Origin: Chitinophagales bacterium
GTDB lineage: Bacteria; Bacteroidota; Bacteroidia; Chitinophagales; UBA2359
Assembly: GCA_041392475.1 (NCBI GenBank)
Contig: JAWKLZ010000005.1
Span: 1-48,551, forward strand
Reading direction: 5' to 3'
DNA: 48,551 nt
In this document: positions 42,693 to 48,551 of the stretch, in pieces
Layout of the letters: every line of letters begins with the position of its first letter
How positions within the stretch are numbered: position 1 is the stretch's first letter
Notes under the pieces: generated by a model
What the model saw: only the letters and a program-made list of their open reading frames with translations
Database searches by the model: none
What the model was told of the DNA's origin: nothing
Position numbers and translations under genes: made by a program

Positions 42693-43409
42693 TCAATGTT
42701 TATCCACATTACCCGAACCCCTTATGTTTTTATTCACATTTGAAGGATTTCCTTTGTAGGCAACATTTCCACTACCATTGATTCTTACGTCCAAAGATTC
42801 ACTTACATACACATTACAATCTCCAGAACCCGCAATTTGAATTTCACAATCTTTCGTTTTCAAATCAAAAGCATCAAATTCACCGCTTCCTGCTATTGAA
42901 ACATCCAGATTTTTAGTGCTTCCTGCAATATCCATATCACCCGAGCCTGCAATTTTTGCTTCAATGCTGTGAGCATCCACTTCAATATCCAAGTCACCCG
43001 AGCCTGCAATAGATACCTTGAAAATCGTTGAAGTCAGGCCACTTCCTTCCACATCTCCCGAACCACTTAGGTACAGACCTTTCAAGCTTTTCGCCGAAAC
43101 ATATACTTTCACGTCATTCATATTGTCTTTCCAACTCCAGTTGTTTTTACCTTTTGGCGTTTTGATATGAACGACCAATTCTCCATTTTCGACTTCTGTG
43201 ATAATATTGCCCATTTTGTCAGAAGGAGCTTCTACCCGCACTTGATAATCGCTACTTTGGGTAATCATCACATCTATGCTCCCTTTCACATGTAATACAT
43301 CAAACTGCCCCACATTGCGGTTTTCTACATCGGCAAAAATGCTGGTGGTCAGCAAAAAACAAAAAACCAATGATAAGGTCTGAAAATAAAAAGATGTTTG
43401 TGATTTCAT
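42693..43409 (-). CDS. DUF2807 putative auto-transporter adhesin head domain protein
   Basis: A 238-residue exported protein with a signal peptide (about 1-25, ...T-S-I-F-A) and a DUF2807 (GIN) domain. It carries about seven G-S-G-[DEN] turns (L-S-G-S-G-D, I-A-G-S-G-D, repeated) at near-regular spacing, typical of a right-handed beta-helix. The start chosen is the ATG at 43409; the upstream reading adds 16 residues with no signal quality. It stands 228 bases before the outer-membrane protein gene on the same strand. DUF2807 proteins often occur beside sigma/anti-sigma pairs in this phylum, so a surface role within the same regulon is likely. The ligand is unknown. Confidence 0.88.
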   Translation of the reverse strand: MKSQTSFYFQTLSLVFCFLLTTSIFADVENRNVGQFDVLHVKGSIDVMITQSSDYQVRVEAPSDKMGNIITEVENGELVVHIKTPKGKNNWSWKDNMNDVKVYVSAKSLKGLYLSGSGDVEGSGLTSTIFKVSIAGSGDLDIEVDAHSIEAKIAGSGDMDIAGSTKNLDVSIAGSGEFDAFDLKTKDCEIQIAGSGDCNVYVSESLDVRINGSGNVAYKGNPSNVNKNIRGSGNVDKH

Positions 43410-43517
43410 TGCATCAATAATTTTGGTTGTTAATGTTAAAAATTCGTCAAAACGCATTGCCGAACTTTCAATTGTAATGACAGAAGGTAGTCGAAAGGTT
43501 GCATTGGGTTTTTCAAA

Positions 43518-43561
43518 AAATAAAAAACAGCCATTGAAGTTAGAGCTTCAATGGCTGTTTT
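43518..43561 (-). terminator. Intrinsic terminator of the ROCO gene
   Basis: A perfect 16-bp stem (43524-43539 with 43546-43561) around a 6-base loop is followed on the minus strand by a run of T. It begins 27 bases after the stop of the ROCO gene at 43588. This is the strongest terminator in the window. Confidence 0.9.
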
Positions 43562-43587
43562 GGGGTCAAATATGTATTACATCACCC

Positions 43588-46173
43588 CTAAGCCGCATGA
43601 AAAATAGCATCCCAAATCTGCTTCAAGGTAATGCCCGTCAATTCAGCAAGTGCCGCCAACAGTGCAATAATGCCCGCAAGTTGCCACCAAATCTGTTCCT
43701 TCCAAGTTTTTGCAGGCAATTGTTGCCCCATATCTCCTGCCTCGCCCATAATGGCCATTTGATGCGCCCGTTCCACCAAATCAGTCGGAACGTGAGCAAT
43801 TTCCATATCCGTATTTTTGATTTCTGCCCGTCTTTGAAGGCGGTTTTCTTGGCGCACACCTTCGGCTTCAATACCGTTGAGGAGTTTCTTCACACTCACT
43901 TTCGTCCGCAGTTCTCGCACCGCTACAAACTCCTCTCCTATTTCCTCCAAAAACAACAAATCTTCGTAGTCTATGACCACTTCACCACTTTCATCTACAG
44001 GAATTTTTTGGGATACATTCAGTTGACTCAAGCGTTCGTGAATGATGTCAAACTGTGAGCGAATGAAAGCCAAAACATCCCGTTTGTTGCTCTTGCCCAT
44101 GATTTCGATGTAAATAATCCGCTCATTGGGGTCGGCTTTCACCAGTGCATCACAGTTTCCTTTCTTCAATATCACACCATTCCGCCAATAATCACGGCCT
44201 CGAATAAAAGGATGTACTTTCACAATAAAGCGACTCATAATGCTGCTCGGCATCACATCATAGTGGTACTGAAAAAACAAATGTCCTTCGCTGCTGTTCG
44301 TCCAATCCAGTTTGGCAGGTTTGTCAATCGGAAAAGCACCTGGGATAAAATAGGTATCTCGCACATCGGGCATCTGATACGCCAATTCAAAACGCTCCAT
44401 GATGTCCATGATGTAAAACCGTTCTCGTTCGCTCGGATATTTGGCAGGGTCGAGTAGTTTGGAGATTTCTCGCACCGTCAAAATCCCCCGTTTTTTGACC
44501 AGTCGCTGAGAACTAATGATTTGATACACTCCTTTCGTGACCCACTCAGGATTCAACACCTGAGTTTCTCGCAGGCGGCGATCTTCACTAAAATTGAGCA
44601 TCACCCCCAAATCGTGTAGCAAGTTCACCAAAGTTTGCATACTATTGGGATTGAAGTCAGGATCAACTTCTTTGCAAATACGCTCATAATCATTGTATTG
44701 GATGTAATCTTCATTGTGTTCCTCCAATCTTGCCTTGATGTCAAAATAACTCTGTGGCAAGAGGTCGTCAATATGCTTCAATTGGGTAATCGCTCGCCGA
44801 ATCGTTCGCTTCAATTCTCCAATACCTACATTGTTGGCGCAAGAAGTTTCTACAAAACCGACCACATTCGGATATTTGTCTTTGATTTCGCCCTTTGGAA
44901 CCGAAATTTTGTGCGTTTCACATTTGTTGATGACCACCACAATCGGCACATTTCCTGCATACGAACGAATCAACTTGAGCCAATATTCCAACTCCGAATC
45001 ACCATATTTATCCTCTGCCCTCGGATTACTTACCAAAACATACGCACTCCTTGAAGTCATAAAAAACTTGTGGGTAGCGTGCATAATTTCTTGACCGCCA
45101 AAATCCCAAATGTGTAACTTGATTTCGTCTCTTCCTCTCCGAATCTGCCATTCTCGAATTTCGATTCCATCTGTAATCGTTTCGTTGTTGTTGAAATGTC
45201 CATCTGTAATCATGTTGATCAAAGAGGTTTTTCCGACAAATCCCGAACCGATAAAAATCAATTTGGCTTCATAAAGCGGTTTGTTCTTTTTGGAAGCCTG
45301 CAAATCTTGGATGTACTGAATGATACTTGCAGGTTCTCGCCCCAATACTTCATCTGGCACATTGAAGCGATTTCCCTTCAGGTTCAAGCCCTTGTTCCAT
45401 TCCGCACCATTGAGATTACTTTTGAGGTTTTTCAAGCGAGCCATTTCGTTGGGAAGGCTTGACAAATAATTGCGGCTCAAATCGAGTACTCTAAGACGTG
45501 AAAGGCTACCGATTTCGGTGGGCAAATTGCTGATTTGGTTGTTCGCCAAATACAATTCTTGGAGTTGCTGCAATTTTCCGATGATGGTTGGTAGTGTGTT
45601 GAGTTTATTGTTTTCGACATCCAACAATTGCAGTTCGTTCAACTCTCCTATTGCAGCAGGTAGTTTGTTGATACTGTTTCCATTGAGGTAAAATTTCTCT
45701 AACTGCTTCAATTGTCCAATGGATTCGTGCAGAGCTGCTAATTTATTGGAATTGAGATATAATTCTCTTAGCTGAGTCAATTGCTTGATAGCTTTGGGAA
45801 GTCCCGTCAAGCGGTTTTTTCCCAAATCAATACGTTGAAGGTGTTGCAGCTGGCCCATTTCACGTGGAAGGCTGCTAATTTGATTGTCGCTGAGATCGAG
45901 TTCGGTCAAATGGGTAAGCTGTGCAATCGTTTTGGGGATAAGGAGTATTTGATTGTTACTCGCATCTAATTTTTGCAGTTGGGTAAGTTTGCAGATGTCA
46001 TTTGACAAAACAGTAAGGCAATTGTTTTGGATATACAATTCCTTCAATTGCCGCAATTCAAATAATTCTGGCGGCAATTGTGTCAAACCCAAACTGCTTA
46101 GGTGAAGAACCGTAGCCTTACTATTTGCTACGGCTTCAATTTTGTCAACGGCCTCTTGATAGCGTTCTTCCAT
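43588..46173 (-). CDS. ROCO protein: leucine-rich repeats, Roc GTPase and COR domain
   Basis: An 861-residue protein. About ten leucine-rich repeats cover residues 24-250. A Roc GTPase domain (about 300-470) follows with P-loop G-S-G-F-V-G-K-T-S (309-317), D-F-G-G-Q-E (357-362) and N-K-C-E (416-419), where the last acidic residue is Glu instead of Asp. A COR domain (about 470-690) comes next, then a helical region and a hydrophobic helix (about 830-845) near the C-terminus. ROCO proteins dimerise through COR and cycle with GTP; bacterial forms exist, as in Chlorobium, and LRRK2 is the human relative. There is no kinase domain. The C-terminal hydrophobic segment may place it on a membrane. Partners are unknown. 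Confidence 0.92.
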   Translation of the reverse strand: MEERYQEAVDKIEAVANSKATVLHLSSLGLTQLPPELFELRQLKELYIQNNCLTVLSNDICKLTQLQKLDASNNQILLIPKTIAQLTHLTELDLSDNQISSLPREMGQLQHLQRIDLGKNRLTGLPKAIKQLTQLRELYLNSNKLAALHESIGQLKQLEKFYLNGNSINKLPAAIGELNELQLLDVENNKLNTLPTIIGKLQQLQELYLANNQISNLPTEIGSLSRLRVLDLSRNYLSSLPNEMARLKNLKSNLNGAEWNKGLNLKGNRFNVPDEVLGREPASIIQYIQDLQASKKNKPLYEAKLIFIGSGFVGKTSLINMITDGHFNNNETITDGIEIREWQIRRGRDEIKLHIWDFGGQEIMHATHKFFMTSRSAYVLVSNPRAEDKYGDSELEYWLKLIRSYAGNVPIVVVINKCETHKISVPKGEIKDKYPNVVGFVETSCANNVGIGELKRTIRRAITQLKHIDDLLPQSYFDIKARLEEHNEDYIQYNDYERICKEVDPDFNPNSMQTLVNLLHDLGVMLNFSEDRRLRETQVLNPEWVTKGVYQIISSQRLVKKRGILTVREISKLLDPAKYPSERERFYIMDIMERFELAYQMPDVRDTYFIPGAFPIDKPAKLDWTNSSEGHLFFQYHYDVMPSSIMSRFIVKVHPFIRGRDYWRNGVILKKGNCDALVKADPNERIIYIEIMGKSNKRDVLAFIRSQFDIIHERLSQLNVSQKIPVDESGEVVIDYEDLLFLEEIGEEFVAVRELRTKVSVKKLLNGIEAEGVRQENRLQRRAEIKNTDMEIAHVPTDLVERAHQMAIMGEAGDMGQQLPAKTWKEQIWWQLAGIIALLAALAELTGITLKQIWDAIFHAA

Positions 46174-46436
46174 AGAGCGTATAGATATGTTTTTGGAACT
46201 TACAAAGTTATCAATATTTTCTCATTGCAAAAAACTTATTCTGTCTATGTTCATCGGTCAGCAGAATACAATATAGAGGATAGGTTGGCGGGATTATTCT
46301 CATGAATTTTCTTTTTTGGGAAATTTTTAGCTAAAAATTTTTTACTTCAATAGTCTTCAAAATCATTCAAAATCAAGCCCAAAAACATCATTCAAAAAAC
46401 TGTTTCTATTTTTTATGTTCAAACTGACTAAAAAAA

Positions 46437-46497
46437 TTAGTTTATTTGCCAAAAATGTTAGTATATTTGTATCAACAAGCTAACATACTTAGTATTT
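46437..46497 (+). promoter_or_regulatory. Promoter with repeated TTAGTwT sites before the lytic transglycosylase
   Basis: TTAGTTTATTTG (46437) and TTAGTATATTTG (46458) are 21 bases apart, and a shorter copy TTAGTATTT lies at 46489, 31 bases further. The middle one contains the -7 element TATATTTG (46462-46469), 59 bases before the start. ATGTTAG (46455-46461) and CTAACAT (46480-46486) form a perfect inverted repeat around it. This may be both promoter and operator. Confidence 0.55.
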
Positions 46498-46527
46498 CTA
46501 TACTTCAACCTCCAAAACTTTACACTT

Positions 46528-47238
46528 ATGTTTCCAACAATTACCGAAAAAAATGTTTTGCTCGATTTTAGAGCTGCAAGTATGATTGTGATGATTGTCA
46601 TACTTACCAATGGATTTACCTATGCCCTTTTCAACAAAAGTGCTGCTGGGGCAGGTATATCAAATGCAAATACAGAAGTAACTGAACAATTGTATCTCCT
46701 CGATCAAGCGAGTGTGTTCGTGAGCGATGTGGACAAATTTGAAAAGAAGGTACGAAAAGTTAGCAAAAAACTATCTGTTCCTGCTGAATGGCTGATGGCG
46801 GTGATGTACAGCGAATCTAAATTTGATGCGTCTGTATCGAATCACCGAGGCAGCGGCGCAACGGGTTTGATTCAATGGATGCCAACGACTGCTCAAGATT
46901 TTGACATTACGGTTGAAAAACTACGCAACCTCAATCACACCGAACAACTGGATTATGTGTATGATTACCTCGACCGTGTGCGCCGAAAATACAAACAATA
47001 CGAAACACTGACCGAATTGTATTTGGCGATTTTGTATCCCAAAGCGATTGGTGAAGACTACTGCTACACGATGTATGCTCAACCTTCGGAAGCCTATAAA
47101 TTGAATGTGGGTTTGGATATTGACAAAGATGGACGGGTGACGGTGAAAGATATTGACGATAGAATGAAAAAAATGTACCCAACGGCTTATATGGCGGAGC
47201 GTGAAGCGGGCAGCATGTGGAGCTTTTTGGGGATATAA
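46528..47238 (+). CDS. Membrane-bound lytic transglycosylase with EF-hand-like loop
   Basis: A 236-residue protein with one N-terminal membrane helix (about 15-35) and an SLT (Slt70-type) domain (about 78-180). The catalytic Glu is E96 in M-Y-S-E-S-K-F-D, and the family block G-A-T-G-L-I-Q-W-M-P (110-119) follows. Such enzymes cleave peptidoglycan to anhydro-muropeptides. After the domain comes D-I-D-K-D-G-R-V-T-V-K-D (197-208), which has the positions of a calcium-binding EF-hand or dockerin loop (D197, D199, D201, D208). This is unusual for an SLT protein and may allow calcium control or a surface contact. The promoter region carries repeated sites. The enzyme class is well supported. Confidence 0.88.
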   Translation: MFPTITEKNVLLDFRAASMIVMIVILTNGFTYALFNKSAAGAGISNANTEVTEQLYLLDQASVFVSDVDKFEKKVRKVSKKLSVPAEWLMAVMYSESKFDASVSNHRGSGATGLIQWMPTTAQDFDITVEKLRNLNHTEQLDYVYDYLDRVRRKYKQYETLTELYLAILYPKAIGEDYCYTMYAQPSEAYKLNVGLDIDKDGRVTVKDIDDRMKKMYPTAYMAEREAGSMWSFLGI

Positions 47239-47288
47239 ACCTCTGAATTATAGACCATTTTTTTTGGAGGTCATCATCAAAATCAAAC

Positions 47289-47326
47289 GCCCTCATTTTC
47301 TGGATAAAGAAAATGGGGGCTTTTTT
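47289..47326 (+). terminator. Intrinsic terminator of the lytic transglycosylase gene
   Basis: Bases 47289-47301 pair with 47308-47320, a 13-bp stem with one G-T pair and a 6-base loop, followed by six T. It lies 50 bases after the stop at 47238. The reverse direction lacks a good T-run, so it mainly serves the plus strand. Confidence 0.85.
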
Positions 47327-47330
47327 GTTT

Positions 47331-47975
47331 TCACTCAATTTCCAATTCTATTGGATTCAATATAGTTTCTTCAGGTCTTAAGAAGTGCTTTCCGAAAATA
47401 TCAACAAAATACACTTTATCTCCTACTTGCACTTTTTCCAATAATGCTTTTGTTTGAGATTCAAAAACTGCTCCTTTATTGAAGGTTGTACCTATCAAAT
47501 CTTCATTTCGAAGCACAATGATTCTGAATCGGGTGACAGGAGTATGAGCGCAACCATAGAGGTAATAATATTCATCTATTGTAATGACTCCTCGCTGGGC
47601 CTTCAATTCTCCAATTCCCATTTTACCACTTCTCTTGTTCCCTAACTGCGGTATTGGCAGAGGAATTGGATGTACTCCAAAAATTCTTTTTTGAAGAAAA
47701 CACGTATCTCCTTTTTTTACTTCAAAAACTTCTATTTCAAGCCTTTCTCCCGCTTTTTTAGCACCAAAAGTATATTCACAATTTTTTCCAGATAGCTCTT
47801 TTCCATTTGCAGTTACATACAATGAACTACAAGGAATCCTAGCTGCTGTAATTGTCATTGTATTAGCGATTCTTTCATAGATGTAATCTATTTTGCTAAT
47901 TTCTATGGCAACTTCTTGGGCAAAACTTGCATTGAAGACAAAAATAAGGAGTAAGAGAATCGGATTTGTTTTCAT
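47331..47975 (-). CDS. Exported protein resembling the C-terminal domain of GldM
   Basis: A 214-residue protein with a signal peptide (about 1-19, ...N-A-S-F-A-Q). Its second half resembles the last domain of GldM, the periplasmic shaft protein of the T9SS motor: the order I-P-L-P-I-P-Q near 103-109, G-K-M-G-I-G-E-L-K-A-Q-R-G-V, then R-F-R-I-I-V and T-K-A-L-L-E-K-V-Q-V-G-D-K-V-Y-F-V-D-I-F follows the GldM pattern. It lacks the cytoplasmic tail and membrane helix of full GldM. It may bind a T9SS partner or be a paralogue with another use. The similarity is by eye and moderate. It overlaps the next gene upstream by 4 bases (ATGA), so the two are translated together. Confidence 0.6.
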   Translation of the reverse strand: MKTNPILLLLIFVFNASFAQEVAIEISKIDYIYERIANTMTITAARIPCSSLYVTANGKELSGKNCEYTFGAKKAGERLEIEVFEVKKGDTCFLQKRIFGVHPIPLPIPQLGNKRSGKMGIGELKAQRGVITIDEYYYLYGCAHTPVTRFRIIVLRNEDLIGTTFNKGAVFESQTKALLEKVQVGDKVYFVDIFGKHFLRPEETILNPIELEIE

Positions 47976-48331
47976 TTATCTGAATCAATTTTCACAATTT
48001 CTTCATTTTTAAATAAACGCAGATTTTCCCTTTCATAGTCATTCCGAATGACTGGATAATGTAAACGATTATAGACTTTTGCAGTAATGGCATATATTTT
48101 TCCTTTCTCAAAAAAATCTTCCCCTCTGAATTCTGGACACATCTCTAAAGCAACAATATATTTTCCAATAAGTTGGGTAGAATCTGAACCCAATACTTCA
48201 AATTTATATCCTGTTATGTTTGCATCACAACCGCAACGCATAGAAGGATTAGCTATATCTTCATACAATCTTGCTCTAAATGAGTATATATTTCCTTGTG
48301 CTAAAACATTGGTTTTCAAAACATTTACCAT
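47972..48331 (-). CDS. Hypothetical protein coupled to the GldM-like gene
   Basis: A protein of 119 residues from the ATG at 48331; a TTG at 48355 is an alternative start. No signal peptide is visible, although its partner is exported. Four cysteines (two in M-R-C-G-C-D) and a pattern of beta strands suggest a small compact domain. The stop overlaps the start of the GldM-like gene by 4 bases, so the products are likely partners. The gene begins about 100 bases from the IS-type transposase, whose insertion may have removed an original N-terminus with signal peptide or the promoter. No family was recognised. Confidence 0.55.
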   Translation of the reverse strand: MVNVLKTNVLAQGNIYSFRARLYEDIANPSMRCGCDANITGYKFEVLGSDSTQLIGKYIVALEMCPEFRGEDFFEKGKIYAITAKVYNRLHYPVIRNDYERENLRLFKNEEIVKIDSDK

Positions 48332-48429
48332 TGATACTCCCCCTACAATCTTCAATGATACTTCTACTTACATTTCGCACCCCTAATACAAAAATATGAA
48401 ATTAGGTAAAAAGGTCTTAAACTTGCACC

Positions 48430-48551
48430 ATGGTAAGCAAAGAATTATTACATCAAACAAAAGTTTTAGACCATTTAGGCTTAGTATCAGGTATGTGTAA
48501 AGAATTAGACATAGCTGGAATAATTGACCGAGAAATTCCCGTCAAAAGTCC
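48430..48551 (+). mobile_element. IS1634-type transposase (DUF4277), 5' part, runs off the window
   Basis: From the ATG at 48430 the frame stays open to the last base and reads M-V-S-K-E-L-L-H-Q-T, then L-D-H-L-G-L-V-S-G-M and I-A-G-I-I-D-R-E-I-P. This is the opening of DUF4277, the N-terminal domain of IS1634-family (DDE) transposases. Only about 40 codons are present. A hairpin CCTAAT-ATTAGG (48382-48387 with 48401-48406) lies just upstream and may belong to the left end of the element. The terminal inverted repeat cannot be fixed without the right end. Confidence 0.7.

Overview
The window is a stretch of chromosome from a member of the Bacteroidota. The evidence is a PorP/SprF-type outer-membrane protein of the type IX secretion system (T9SS), a secreted protein with a T9SS C-terminal sorting domain, a GldA/GldF/GldG-type ABC system, a TonB-dependent receptor with a carboxypeptidase-like N-terminal domain, DUF4292, DUF4293 and DUF4340 proteins, AT-rich spacers without Shine-Dalgarno motifs, and several TAnnTTTG promoter elements. 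The set suggests a Saprospiria- or Chitinophagia-like bacterium, but the sequence alone does not fix genus or order. No rRNA, tRNA or CRISPR array was seen.

Layout. 1-4.2 kb (minus strand): ABC1/UbiB-type kinase, thioredoxin-like lipoprotein, PorP/SprF protein. 4.2-8.5 kb: an operon read gldA-gldF-gldG-DUF4340 that ends in a clear terminator. 8.8-11.3 kb: a vitamin K-dependent gamma-carboxylase homologue behind an unusual 2-hydroxyacid dehydrogenase. 11.4-13.0 kb: two tandem ArsR-type regulators and tsaB. 13.3-19.3 kb (plus strand): two lipoproteins, an EnvC-like degenerate M23 protein, tatA, gatA and an unknown protein. 19.4-27.7 kb: HtrA protease, TonB-dependent receptor, guaA and a soluble TPR histidine kinase. 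27.8-35.7 kb: an AAA-ATPase/PD-(D/E)XK protein, a Dna2-like nuclease-helicase, a T9SS cargo protein and another PD-(D/E)XK-like protein. 35.9-39.0 kb: a 57-residue lipoprotein, a DUF4293 membrane protein, a glycerophosphodiesterase, a BtuF-like protein and an orphan PaaD-like protein. 39.1-43.4 kb (minus): a cell-surface cluster read DUF2807, outer-membrane protein, ECF sigma factor, anti-sigma-like protein, DUF4097-like protein. 43.6-46.2 kb: a ROCO (LRR-Roc-COR) GTPase. 46.5-48.6 kb: a lytic transglycosylase with an EF-hand-like loop, a GldM C-terminal-like protein, a small protein and the start of an IS1634-type transposase that leaves the window.

How the genes fit together. Much of the content concerns the envelope: T9SS and gliding parts, lipoproteins, peptidoglycan enzymes, HtrA, and a sigma/anti-sigma unit flanked by surface proteins. 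Housekeeping genes (tsaB, gatA, tatA, guaA) lie between them. The most unusual items are the gamma-carboxylase homologue that keeps the catalytic His and Lys, the ROCO GTPase, the nuclease-helicase neighbourhood, two inverted repeats of matching architecture (14-15 bp arms, 50-51 bp spacer), and a repeated promoter/operator region before the lytic transglycosylase. Several start codons were moved to remove upstream extensions that begin with GTG or TTG or run through intergenic repeats.
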